DNA of 64,000 nt from Candidatus Aalborgicola bjergmarkensis (GTDB taxonomy: Bacteria > Pseudomonadota > Gammaproteobacteria > Burkholderiales > Burkholderiaceae_C). The stretch covers positions 8,981-72,980 of the forward strand of contig JADJFE010000034.1 in assembly GCA_016708725.1 (NCBI GenBank). Reading direction: 5' to 3'. This document shows, one piece after another, positions 17,033 through 26,263 of the stretch (position 1 is the first letter of the stretch; each line of letters begins with the position of its first letter). Made by a program: the position numbers and the translations under genes. The notes under the pieces are model-generated. The model saw only the letters and a program-made list of their open reading frames with translations, had not been told where the DNA came from and made no database searches.

Positions 17033-19251
17033 GTGCCCGTGACGCCCACCCCCAACGCACCGCCACAACCACCACCCACCCCAGCCCACCCCTGGGAACC
17101 GTTAGCAGCCCTGTGCGCCGTTGCGCGTTTCCACCAGATCGCCGCAGACCCGGCCACGCTGGCGCACCAGCTGGGTTTGTCTGCCAGCCAACCGCTCACC
17201 GCTACCGACTTGCTGGCGGCGGCAAAACACCTGGGCCTCAAGGCCAAACTCAGCCGTACCCGGATCGAGCGCCTGGGCCTCACGCCTCTGCCCGCATTGG
17301 CCTTCATGCGCACCGCGCAGGATGCAACAACAGCCCCAGCTCCAGCCCCGCCCCTGCACGTCGCCATCCTGGCGCAAAGCGATGGCCAGCGGGTGCTGGT
17401 GCAGGAAATGGGCACGGACGACCACGCCGCCCCGCGCATCGAACCCATCGACGCCTTTGCCGCACGCTGGAGCGGAGAACTCCTGCTCATCAGCAGCCGG
17501 TCAGCATGGCGGGGGCCTTGGCCCGGTTTGATTTTTCCTGGTTCATCCCGGCACTGGTCAAATACCGCAAACTGCTGGGCGAAGTGCTGTTGATCTCCTT
17601 CATGCTCCAGCTCTTCGGGCTGGTGTCGCCACTATTTTTTCAGGTCGTGATGGACAAGGTGCTGGTGCACAAGGGGCTGACAACGCTCAACGTGCTGGTC
17701 ATCGGGCTGGTGATCGTCGTCGTGTTTGAATCGGTACTCAGCGCTCTGCGCGCCTACGTGTTCAGCCACACCACCAGCCGCATCGACGTGGAACTGGGCG
17801 CGCGTCTGTTCCGCCATCTGGTGAGCCTGCCATTGGCCTATTTCCAGGCACGCCGGGTGGGCGACTCGGTGGCCAGGGTGCGTGAGCTGGAAAACATCCG
17901 CTCCTTTCTCACCGGCAATGCGCTTACCGTGCTGCTGGATGTCTTCTTCTCCATCGTCTTTGTCGCCGTCATGCTGTTCTACAGCGTACCCCTGACCTTG
18001 ATCGTGCTGGTCAGTTTGCCGTTGTACTTTGGCCTGAGTCTGGCCGTCATTCCCATTTTGCGCGCCCGGCTGGACACGAAGTTTGCCCGTGGCGCAGAAA
18101 ACCAGGCCATGCTGGTCGAAACCGTCACCGGCATTCAAACCGTCAAAGCCACTGCATTGGAACCCGCCTTTGCCAAACGCTGGGACAACCAGTTGGCGGC
18201 CTATGTATCGGCCAGCTTCAAGACCCAGAACCTGGCCAGCGTGGCGCATGAAGGCGTCAACCTGATTGGCAAACTGGTCAACGCAGGCACACTCTGGTAC
18301 GGCGCGCATCTGGTGATGGTCAACGAACTCAGCGTGGGCCAGTTCGTCGCCTTCAACATGTTTGCCCAGCGGGTGGCACAGCCCATCATGCGCATGGCCC
18401 AGCTGTGGACCGACTTTCAGCAAACGGGCATCTCCGTGGCGCGGCTGGGCGATATTCTCAATACCCGCACCGAAATCCCCCCTACCAGCGCCGCACAACT
18501 GCCCCCGCTCCAAGGCCACATCACCCTGGACCAGGTAACCTTTCGCTACCGACCCGAAGCGCCCCCGGTTCTGCACACCATCAGCCTGGAGATTCAAGCC
18601 GGGGAAGTCATCGGCATTGTCGGGCGCTCGGGCTGTGGCAAAAGCACCCTGACCAAACTGGTGCAGCGCCTCTACAGCCCCGAAGCTGGCCGCTTGCTGG
18701 TTGATGGCATCGACATCAGCCTGATCGACGCCGCCCAGTTGCGCCGCCAGATCGGCATCGTCTTGCAGGAAAACCTGCTCTTTAACCGCAGCGTGCGCGA
18801 AAACATCGCCATCACCGACCCCGCTGCTCCGCTGGAAGCCGTCATGCACGCCGCCCAATTGGCCGGAGCCCACACCTTCATCAGCGAATTGCCCGAAGGC
18901 TACGATACCCTCGTGGGCGAACAAGGTAGCTCCCTGAGCGGCGGCCAACGCCAGCGCATCGCCATCGCCCGCGCCTTGTTCACCAACCCGCGCATCCTGA
19001 TACTGGATGAGGCCACCAGCGCGCTGGACTATGAAAGTGAAGCCATCATCCAGCAGAACATGGCGCACATCTGCCAGGGTCGCACCGTACTCATCATCGC
19101 CCACCGCTTGTCTGCCGTCCGACGCGCCCAGCGCATCGTCGTCATGGACAAGGGCCAGATTGTGGAGTGCGCACCGCACGACGCCCTGGTGCAAAAGCCC
19201 GGTGGCCTGTACGCCCACCTGTGGGCCATGCAAGACGGAGGGGCGACATGA
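17033..19251 (+). pseudogene. Second HlyB-family ABC transporter, one-base frameshift
   Basis: Paralogue of the exporter at 4130-6361. The C39-like N-terminal domain starts at GTG 17033 and is intact to about 17500. There one C is missing relative to cassette 1 (CCGGTCAGCATGG here, CCGCTCCAGCATGG there), and the frame shifts. The rest, in the other frame, is complete: membrane region, Walker A GRSGCGKST, LSGGQRQR, ILILDEATSALD and IIAHRLS. An ATG at 17506 (MAGALARFDF) could restart translation and give a 581-residue exporter without the docking domain. Either this is a true frameshift, tolerated because the cassette 1 exporter serves both substrates, or a sequencing error. The hlyD ATG still overlaps its stop. 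Confidence 0.85.
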
Positions 19252-20675
19252 AACACCCGGTGCGCGAACTGCTGGCGCGTTACCAAGCCGTCTTTCAATA
19301 CGCCTGGGTACACCGCAACGAGCTGGCGGGGCCAGAGCGTCTGGCCGACGAAGCCGCTTTTTTACCCGCTGCCTTGCGTTTGCAGGAAACCCCCGTACAC
19401 CCGGCGCCACGCCGTCTGGCCTGGGGGTTGATGCTGCTGTTTGTATTGGCGCTCGTGTGGTCCATCGTTGGCCAGGTGGACATCGTGGCGGTGGCGCCGG
19501 GACGCATCATCGTCTCAGACCGCACCAAGCTCATTCAGCCGCTGGAAGCCAGCATCGTCAAAGCCGTGCTGGTCAAGGACGGCGAGCGGGTGCAGATGGG
19601 CCAGGTGCTGGTGGAGCTGGACCCCACCATTGCCAGCGCCGACAGTGCCAGCGTACAAGAGCAGCTAAAAACCCAGGCATCCGAGGCATTGCGCAGCCGT
19701 GAACTTTTGCAGATGCTATCAAAACAACAGCTGCCCCCGCACGTCCTGCCTGCCCAAATGGCCGATTTGGCCCATGATCCTGCTGCGGAGCTGCAATTCC
19801 AGGCCCAGCTTGCGTCCGAGTGGCAGGACATCCAGGCCAGGTTGGTCAAGCTCGATGCCGAAGTCACCCGCCGCCAGGCCGAGATCGCCACCGTGCAGCA
19901 AAGCATTGCCAAGCTGGAGGCCACCGTTCCCATGGCCAAGAGCCGCGAGGCGGATTACCAGCAACTGGTGGGCAACGGATATGTCTCGGACCACGCCACG
20001 CAGGACAGAACCCGCGAGCGGGTGGAGCAAGAGCGTGACCTTAGCGTGCAGCGCGCGCGGCTGAACGAGGTGCAATCCGCGCTCAGGGAGAGCCAGCAGG
20101 CCAAGGTTGCCTACCGGGCCGAGACCACGCGCACTTTGAGCGAGCGCCTGGCCCAATCTCTTGCGAAATTCAACCAGCTGCAAGCCGACGCCAGCAAGGC
20201 CAGCCAGCGCCAGCGCCAGACGCAGCTGACGGCGCCGGTGGCCGGGGTGGTGCAGCAACTGGCCATCCACTCGGTCGGCGGTGTGGTCACCAGCGCCCAG
20301 CCGCTGATGGTCGTGGTGCCCGACAGCCCCACCATCACCGCCGAGGTCACTATTGCCAACCAGGACATCGGCTTTGTCTACGCCGGTCAGGTCGCCGAGG
20401 TCAAGCTGGAGACGTTCCCATATACGAAATACGGCACGGTACCCGCCACGGTGAGTGTGGTGACAGCCGATGCGGTCACGGATGAAAAGAAGGGCTCGTA
20501 CTACCCCGCCACGCTGACGCTGGGCCAAAAGGACATGCTGGTGGACGGCAAGCGTATTCCTTTAAGCCCCGGAATGAACATCACCGCCGAGATCAAGACC
20601 GGCCAGCGCCGGGTGATCGAGTTCTTGCTCAGTCCCGTGCAAAGGGCCAGCAGCGAGAGTTTGCGGGAAAGGTAG
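19248..20675 (+). CDS. Type I secretion membrane fusion protein, HlyD family (second copy)
   Basis: 475 residues, the same length as and nearly identical to the protein at 6358-7785. The N-terminal helix, long coiled coil and C-terminal RRVIEFLLSPV are all present. The ATG overlaps the exporter stop. Only 30 bp separate it from the remnant RTX tail that follows, whereas 226 bp separate the first copy from its downstream RTX gene. This marks the junction of a tandem duplication. Confidence 0.92.
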   Translation: MKHPVRELLARYQAVFQYAWVHRNELAGPERLADEAAFLPAALRLQETPVHPAPRRLAWGLMLLFVLALVWSIVGQVDIVAVAPGRIIVSDRTKLIQPLEASIVKAVLVKDGERVQMGQVLVELDPTIASADSASVQEQLKTQASEALRSRELLQMLSKQQLPPHVLPAQMADLAHDPAAELQFQAQLASEWQDIQARLVKLDAEVTRRQAEIATVQQSIAKLEATVPMAKSREADYQQLVGNGYVSDHATQDRTRERVEQERDLSVQRARLNEVQSALRESQQAKVAYRAETTRTLSERLAQSLAKFNQLQADASKASQRQRQTQLTAPVAGVVQQLAIHSVGGVVTSAQPLMVVVPDSPTITAEVTIANQDIGFVYAGQVAEVKLETFPYTKYGTVPATVSVVTADAVTDEKKGSYYPATLTLGQKDMLVDGKRIPLSPGMNITAEIKTGQRRVIEFLLSPVQRASSESLRER

Positions 20676-20705
20676 CGGTCGTTAGCGGCCATTCGTGGAA
20701 CGGTC

Positions 20706-20922
20706 TTATTGCCAGTTTGCCGCAAGCACCGGGTTCAGGGCCGAGGCGTAGGCTGCGGGCAAGCTGGTCTGTCCGGCAGCCGGTGGCGAAAACGCTGCCG
20801 TGGCGTTCACCAGGTTTTGCACCTGGCTGTCCAGCAGCGTCTTGCCATTGCTGGTCTTGAACTGCTCCACGTGGTACTGGTTGCCCAGGTACCAGTTGCC
20901 CATGGTCAGCTTGTCGCTGGTG
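20706..20922 (-). pseudogene. RTX gene 3' tail remnant (third cassette)
   Basis: The minus strand encodes the last ~70 residues of an RTX lipase (DKLTMGNWYLGNQYHVEQFK ... PVLAANWQ), almost identical to the end of the giant RTX protein at 8012. Homology stops abruptly at about 20922 (GTCGCTGGTG is shared, then unrelated sequence). It is the left remnant of a third RTX/T1SS cassette, and the break point abuts the toxin-antitoxin module. Confidence 0.88.
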
Positions 20923-21041
20923 GAGGTCCTTTGCGGGGCAGACCACGGTGGCGAGAGGTGGGGCATGCGCGATTTTTTTAACCAAGGAATACCATTGATG
21001 GGCAATAACAAAAATTATTCTGTGTGTAGAATGCGGTTCGA

Positions 21042-21069
21042 TTGTGGTCAATTTGTGGTTGATAGACCA
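21042..21069 (+). promoter_or_regulatory. Repeats upstream of Xre-type antitoxin, possible operator
   Basis: Two TTGTGGT direct repeats start 11 bp apart (21042, 21053), and TGGTC...GACCA form an inverted repeat (21045-21049, 21065-21069). They lie 25-50 bp before the antitoxin start, where an autoregulating antitoxin would bind. No promoter could be placed with confidence. Confidence 0.35.
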
Positions 21070-21092
21070 TAAAACCCTTGAGGGACCAAGCC

Positions 21093-21530
21093 ATGCAAAT
21101 GACCTCTCTTTCTCAGTCACAAAAGTCTTTCGGTCTATTCGACAATGTACCAGCGGACTACCTGCAATTCGGGCGTGGTGATGCGTTTAATGCCAGAAAG
21201 GTTCCAGAGCTGCTGAGTCTCAAGAAGGAAGACATCTCCCGCATCACCTCTGTGGCCCAAAGTTCGATCAGATACGATGAGCGCATCCCCCTGAAGGTGC
21301 GTGAACGTATGGAAGAAATTGCCAACACCATCAACATGGTGGCATCATTTTTTGATGGAGATGTGCAACGTACAGTAACCTGGTTCAAGGCCAGCAATCC
21401 GTTGCTGGGCGATGTGTCCCCTCGGGACATGATTCGTTTAGGCCGCTATGACCGCTTGCGCAAATTCATCGTGAATGCCGCCATCGCCCGGCGCGATCAG
21501 CCACACGCCAGCCAAACCGTAGCTGCGTGA
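21093..21530 (+). CDS. Xre/MbcA/ParS-type antitoxin of RES toxin system
   Basis: 145 residues. The N-terminal half looks like a small helix-turn-helix region (LLSLKKEDISRITSVAQSSI). The C-terminal half fits the MbcA/ParS/Xre toxin-binding domain, with WFKASNPLLGDVSPRDMIRLGRYDRL as its hallmark region. Such antitoxins block RES-domain toxins and repress their own operon. I chose ATG 21093 with AGGGA 8 nt upstream. The toxin gene starts 7 nt after its stop, so they form one transcript. Confidence 0.85.
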   Translation: MQMTSLSQSQKSFGLFDNVPADYLQFGRGDAFNARKVPELLSLKKEDISRITSVAQSSIRYDERIPLKVRERMEEIANTINMVASFFDGDVQRTVTWFKASNPLLGDVSPRDMIRLGRYDRLRKFIVNAAIARRDQPHASQTVAA

Positions 21531-21537
21531 GGTTGCA

Positions 21538-22506
21538 TTGCCAAGAAAACCTTTTCCCCCACAAAAACCTGCTGGTGGTCAACAGCGCCAGCGCAGCATT
21601 CTGGAGTTGGACCGCTTTAATGCAGCGTCCCTTCGCCAGTGGGAAAGCCGGTCGGCTGATCTGAACCAGCTGGAAGATGTTCTGCACTTCAGCATTGAAC
21701 CTGCGCGTCGGCAAAAGCGCCAAGAGCTGATTGCAGCGTTGCAATCACAAGCATCGGTTCAAGTGGATTTGACAAACTGGGTTCGAATAGTCACTTATCA
21801 ATACAGCCGTGAGCCGCTCTCCAGTGCGGGAAGTCTTCATGGGTATGGACAACGTTTCAATGCTGGAGTTGACCTGGATGCGAACATTCTGAACCCGTGG
21901 CCAGCCCTTTACCTGGCCGAAAACTATGAAACCGCATTCCGGGAAAAATTCCAACTCGAACATGATGGAAATGTAGATGGCCTGAGTGCGCGGGAGTTGG
22001 CCCTGGAAACGCAAGTTAGCCACTTGACGGTATTTCTGCGTGGCAATGTCACTGGCGTTTTTGACATGACCGGCCATGAAAAACTGGATGCTTTGGCCAA
22101 AGTGTTGGCAAGCATCAAACTGCCGCAAGAGGCCCAGCGCATTATGAAACGCTTGCAACTGACCAATAAAGACTTATACATGGTCAAAACAGGTAAGCAG
22201 TTGCACGATCTGGCAACGCGCAAAAACTGGCGCATAAAACCGGTTCAGTTTGGCTTGCCAGCAGAAAGCCACATAACTGCCGAGCTTGTTTGGGCGGCCG
22301 GATTTGCGGGTATCCTTTACCCGTCATCCAAGGGAACTGGCAAGTGTCTGGCCCTGTTCCCAGAGCGGCTTGATAATGGGTCTTACGTAGAGTTGCGAGA
22401 CCAGCCACCGCTGGATGTGCGGCATCTGCGACTGGACAGTGACACGGCGGGGCAATTGGCCGGATGGGATTCACTCCCCGTTAACTACCGTGCAAGGCCG
22501 AAGTAA
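21538..22506 (+). CDS. RES-domain toxin
   Basis: 322 residues. The region from ~80 carries RES-domain features: an early Arg (WVRIVTY), GQRFNAG, an acidic helix after the LYLAENYETAF segment, and a Ser in YPSSKGTG. RES toxins use an ADP-ribosyltransferase-like fold to degrade NAD+ or modify targets. The ~75-residue N-terminal extension is longer than in compact RES toxins. The likely start is TTG at 21538, consistent with low expression relative to the antitoxin. The pair lies between remnants of a third RTX cassette. Confidence 0.82.
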   Translation: MPRKPFPPQKPAGGQQRQRSILELDRFNAASLRQWESRSADLNQLEDVLHFSIEPARRQKRQELIAALQSQASVQVDLTNWVRIVTYQYSREPLSSAGSLHGYGQRFNAGVDLDANILNPWPALYLAENYETAFREKFQLEHDGNVDGLSARELALETQVSHLTVFLRGNVTGVFDMTGHEKLDALAKVLASIKLPQEAQRIMKRLQLTNKDLYMVKTGKQLHDLATRKNWRIKPVQFGLPAESHITAELVWAAGFAGILYPSSKGTGKCLALFPERLDNGSYVELRDQPPLDVRHLRLDSDTAGQLAGWDSLPVNYRARPK

Positions 22507-22591
22507 CTCTTATTTTTCCGGTTCAAGCATCACAACGTGTGACGATGAATATCCCGCTCAGGATCTACATACCCAGCCACCGCCAGCCAAA

Positions 22592-22674
22592 AGCTGTACC
22601 CGCCCGTCCTGCCTGCGCAAATGGCTGATTTGAGCAATTAAGCCCCGGCATGAACATCACCGCCGAGATCAAGA
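22592..22674 (+). pseudogene. Two scraps of an hlyD-like gene
   Basis: 22592-22632 matches the hlyD segment encoding QLPPHVLPAQMADL. 22638-22674 matches the later segment encoding LSPGMNITAEIK, closer to the second hlyD copy (AAGCCCCGG). The ~850 bases that should separate them are gone. With 20706-20922 they define a third, gutted cassette. The remaining bases of 22507-22735 show no gene. Confidence 0.8.
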
Positions 22675-22735
22675 GAAACCACAGCTGGCCGGTGGTATAA
22701 GCTACCAGGAAAATCCCAAGATATCCAGGATATGT

Positions 22736-25700
22736 ATGCCCTCCGATATTCAAACGGGCTTGATTGCCCTGCACTCCAACCGATCCGAAACCCTGGCAAG
22801 CACGGTTTGTGCCTGGTTGCGTGAACGCCCGCTGAATCCTCTGGAAGAAGACATCATCCTGGTGCAAAGCAATGGCATGGCCGAATGGCTCAAGATGACC
22901 ATGGCCAGCGAGGGGGGTATCTGTGCGGCAACGCGCGTGGAGTTGCCAGCACGTTTTCTGTGGCGTACGTACCGCCAGGTGTTGGGGCGTGCGCAGGTGC
23001 CCACGCAGTCGCCGATGGACAAGCTGGCCTTGACCTGGCGTTTGATGCAACAGTTGCCCACGCTGCTGCCCTTGGCCGGTTTTGAACCCATTGCCCGGTT
23101 TTTGCAGGCCAACGAGCCTGTTCGCCTGTTCCAGTTGGCCAGTCGTTTATCGGACTTGCTGGATCAGTACCAGGTCTACCGGGCCGATTGGCTCGAAGCC
23201 TGGGCACAGGGACGGGATGTGTTGTGCACGCTGGGTCAGAGTCATCTTGAAACGCCGGTGCCGCAGGACCAGATATGGCAACCCATGCTCTGGCGTGCCC
23301 TGCTGGCGGGCCTGGATGAGGAGCAGCGCAACAGCATCCGCCCGCGTTTGCACCAGCGTGTGCTGGAGGCGCTGCAAAGTGGCGCGCCAACGCAAGCGCC
23401 GGTGGCGCGGCGTGTCGTGCTTTTTGGCATGACGCATCTGCCGCTGTCGGTCTTGCAAATCCTGGCGGCATTGGCTGAGCGCTCCCAGGTCTTGCTGGCC
23501 ATTCCCAATCCCTGCCGTTACCACTGGGCCGACATCATGGACGGGCGCGAGTTGCTGCGTATGCAGCGGCGGCGCCAGCCCCTGCGCGGCGGGCGGGACC
23601 TGGCGGATTTGCCCCTGGAGCAGATGCATGCCCATGCGCATCCGCTCCTGGCGGCCTGGGGGCGTCAGGGGCGGGATTTTGTGCGCCAGCTCGACGCCTT
23701 TGATGATGCGGAACTGGCACGCCAGCGTTTTGCCATCCCGCGTGTGGACCTGTTTGACGAGGACGAATCCCTGGATGCGCCGCTGCTGACGCAGGTCCAG
23801 CACCGCATGCGCGATCTGGTTCCGTTGGCCGAGCATCCGACGGTGACACCGGATGTATCCGACCAATCCATCGTCTTTCACATCGCGCACAGCGCGTTGC
23901 GGGAGGTGGAAATTCTGCACGACCAGCTGCTGGCGCTGTTTGCCGCTGCCCCTGCGGATAACCCCTTGCGGCCCAGGGACGTGGTGGTCATGGTTCCTGA
24001 TATTGATGCTTTTGCACCGGCCATTCGCGCGGTGTTCGGGCAGTACCCGCACCACGATGCGCGTTACATTCCCTTTGAGATTACCGATTTGCGTGCGCGC
24101 GCCAGCAATCCACTGCTCGGTGCGCTGGAGTGGTTGTTGCGTTTGCCGCAGCAGCGCGTGGTATTCAGCGAGCTGCGCGATTTGCTCGAAGTACCGGCCA
24201 TTGCCCTGCGTTTTGGTATCGACAGCAACGCGCTGCCCAGGTTGACTGCGTGGATGGCGGGTGCCGGGATTCGTTGGGGACTGGACGGCGCGCAGCGCGA
24301 TGCGATGGAGCTTGGCGCTTGCGGTGAGCAAAACACCGGCTGGTTCGGCCTGCGCCGCATGCTGCTGGGCTTTGCCGGTGGAGGCGCACTGGACCTGGCG
24401 TGGGCCACCATCGCGCCGTATCCGGAGGTCGGTGGCCTGGAGGCGGAGCTGGCGGGATGTCTGGCGGATTTTCTGGGTGCGCTGCGGCGTTGGCAGCAGC
24501 TGGCGTCGTCCCCGGCAAGCCCCACTGAGTGGTCCAGTCGAGGACGCGCGTTGTTGCAGGACATGGTTGCAGCGCAGGATGACGTGGACCGCCAGACACT
24601 CAGCGCCATGAACGATGCTCTGGGTCGTTGGCAGGATGCCTGCGATCAGGCTGACTTCAGCGCAGCCATCCCGCTGGAAGTGGCGCGTGAGGCCTGGCTA
24701 GGTGCGCTGGAGGAGCCGTCCTTGCACAAACGGTTCAAGGCTGGCGGGGTGACGTTTTGCACCTTGATGCCCATGCGGGCCATTCCCTTTGAGGTGGTGT
24801 GTCTGCTGGGCATGAACGATGGCGACTACCCGCGCCGCTCCCAGCGGGGGGATTTTGATCTGATGGGTTTTCCCGGTCAGTACCGTCCGGGGGATCGTTC
24901 GGGGCGCGACGATGACCGTCAGCTGATGCTCGAAGCCCTGTTGTCGGCACGCCGGGTGCTTTATGTCAGCTGGGTTGGCCGCAGTGTGCGGGATAACAGC
25001 GAACAACCGCCGTCGGTGCTGGTGGCGCAGTTGCGCGACTATCTGGCTGCGGGTTGGCAAGGTTGCGTGCTGCAGGACCGCACCACCGAGCACCCGCTGC
25101 AACCCTTCAGCCGACGCTATTTCGAGCCGGACAGCGGCCTGTTTACCCACGCCCGTGAGTGGCGCGCGGCGCACATGAACGTCGTAGGAGCGGGCCATGC
25201 CCGCGAACCCGCATCGCGGGCATGGCCCGCTCCTACAGGTGAAACGCCACATCCGTTCACGCTGGCGCAGCTGGATACCTTCTTGCGCAATCCGGTCAAG
25301 GCATTTTTCCGCCAGCGCTTGCAGGTGTATTTTGATGCCACCGGCGTGGACGACAAGGATACGGAAGCCTTCCAGCTGGATGGTCTGGATGCATACGGAC
25401 TTGTTCGCGCCACCATCCAGCACGTGTTGACCGATCTGGTGGCGGTACATGCGGTACATGCGGACAATGGCCCGCGCCGACCCCTGGAAAGCCTGGAAAT
25501 CCTGGTTGCCGCGCATATTCAGGAAGTGCGGCGCGCCGGACACTTGCCCATGGGCGGCATCGGGGAGCGCACGCAGGCCGATCTGGTCGATGCGATTGTG
25601 CCGGTGCTGCACGCCTGGCAAACCCAGCGCAGCCGCTATCCACTGGCATATGGCCGTAAGCGCCTGCATTTTGAACACCAGGGGGCGGTGCTGGAGGACT

Positions 25701-26263
25701 GGCTGGACCAGCTGTACCAGGAGGATCAGGATGAGGGGAGCGAGGGTGATGTGGCCGTGCCTGTATGGCTGGGGTGGGATGCAGGCAAGTTGTGCGCCAA
25801 TGCGGCCAAGGGCGTGGTGCGTGCGGATAAGCTGGTGTCGGCCTGGACGCGCAGCGTGGCGGCTGCCGCCAACGGCATTGTTGTCCAGGGCATATTGGTT
25901 GGCCGCGATGCCACGCTCACCATTGCGCCGATGGAGAGTGCGCGTGCGCAGGAAACGCTGGCCATGCTGCTGGATGTGGTGCGCCTGGGCTTGAGCGAAC
26001 CCTTGCCTCTGGCGCTGAAGACCGCGCTGGCTTTGGTGGGTGGCAAAAATCCACGGGAGGTGTACGACGGCACGTACCAGAATAACTACCAGGGCGAGCG
26101 CAAGGAGCCATCCTTGTACCGATTGTTTCCGGACTACGAAACCCTGAGCGCCGATGCCCGTTTTGAGGAGTTGTCACACCGGGTTTATGGTGCGCTGCAG
26201 CAGTGGGCGCACGAGCATGTGCAGGCGTGTGTACATACAACCGATATGGAGACCTGCGCATGA
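22736..26263 (+). CDS. recC: RecBCD nuclease subunit RecC
   Basis: 1175 residues, close to family length. RecC forms the Chi-recognising subunit of exonuclease V, which repairs double-strand breaks and degrades foreign linear DNA. Recognisable features are the N-terminal DDIILVQSNGMAEWLK-like segment, the inactive-helicase core (ALAVSGI-type motifs are absent, as expected), CLLGMNDGDYPRRSQRGDFDLM and a FTLAQLDTFLRNPVKAFFRQRL region near residue 840. AGGA precedes ATG 22736. A REP-type palindrome at 25184-25236 adds about 18 residues in frame just before that segment. The stop overlaps the recB ATG. Confidence 0.95.
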   Translation: MPSDIQTGLIALHSNRSETLASTVCAWLRERPLNPLEEDIILVQSNGMAEWLKMTMASEGGICAATRVELPARFLWRTYRQVLGRAQVPTQSPMDKLALTWRLMQQLPTLLPLAGFEPIARFLQANEPVRLFQLASRLSDLLDQYQVYRADWLEAWAQGRDVLCTLGQSHLETPVPQDQIWQPMLWRALLAGLDEEQRNSIRPRLHQRVLEALQSGAPTQAPVARRVVLFGMTHLPLSVLQILAALAERSQVLLAIPNPCRYHWADIMDGRELLRMQRRRQPLRGGRDLADLPLEQMHAHAHPLLAAWGRQGRDFVRQLDAFDDAELARQRFAIPRVDLFDEDESLDAPLLTQVQHRMRDLVPLAEHPTVTPDVSDQSIVFHIAHSALREVEILHDQLLALFAAAPADNPLRPRDVVVMVPDIDAFAPAIRAVFGQYPHHDARYIPFEITDLRARASNPLLGALEWLLRLPQQRVVFSELRDLLEVPAIALRFGIDSNALPRLTAWMAGAGIRWGLDGAQRDAMELGACGEQNTGWFGLRRMLLGFAGGGALDLAWATIAPYPEVGGLEAELAGCLADFLGALRRWQQLASSPASPTEWSSRGRALLQDMVAAQDDVDRQTLSAMNDALGRWQDACDQADFSAAIPLEVAREAWLGALEEPSLHKRFKAGGVTFCTLMPMRAIPFEVVCLLGMNDGDYPRRSQRGDFDLMGFPGQYRPGDRSGRDDDRQLMLEALLSARRVLYVSWVGRSVRDNSEQPPSVLVAQLRDYLAAGWQGCVLQDRTTEHPLQPFSRRYFEPDSGLFTHAREWRAAHMNVVGAGHAREPASRAWPAPTGETPHPFTLAQLDTFLRNPVKAFFRQRLQVYFDATGVDDKDTEAFQLDGLDAYGLVRATIQHVLTDLVAVHAVHADNGPRRPLESLEILVAAHIQEVRRAGHLPMGGIGERTQADLVDAIVPVLHAWQTQRSRYPLAYGRKRLHFEHQGAVLEDWLDQLYQEDQDEGSEGDVAVPVWLGWDAGKLCANAAKGVVRADKLVSAWTRSVAAAANGIVVQGILVGRDATLTIAPMESARAQETLAMLLDVVRLGLSEPLPLALKTALALVGGKNPREVYDGTYQNNYQGERKEPSLYRLFPDYETLSADARFEELSHRVYGALQQWAHEHVQACVHTTDMETCA
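25184..25236 (+). repeat. REP-type palindrome inside recC
   Basis: A perfect 23-bp inverted repeat (GTAGGAGCGGGCCATGCCCG... and its complement) around a 7-base loop. It has the GTAGGAGCGGG head typical of REP/BIME elements. It reads through in frame as VGAGHAREPASRAWPAPT. Such elements are usually extragenic. Confidence 0.92.

Noticed and set aside
22750..23112. Minus-strand open frames over the 5' end of recC
   Set aside because: They overlap the certain recC gene and carry no motif.
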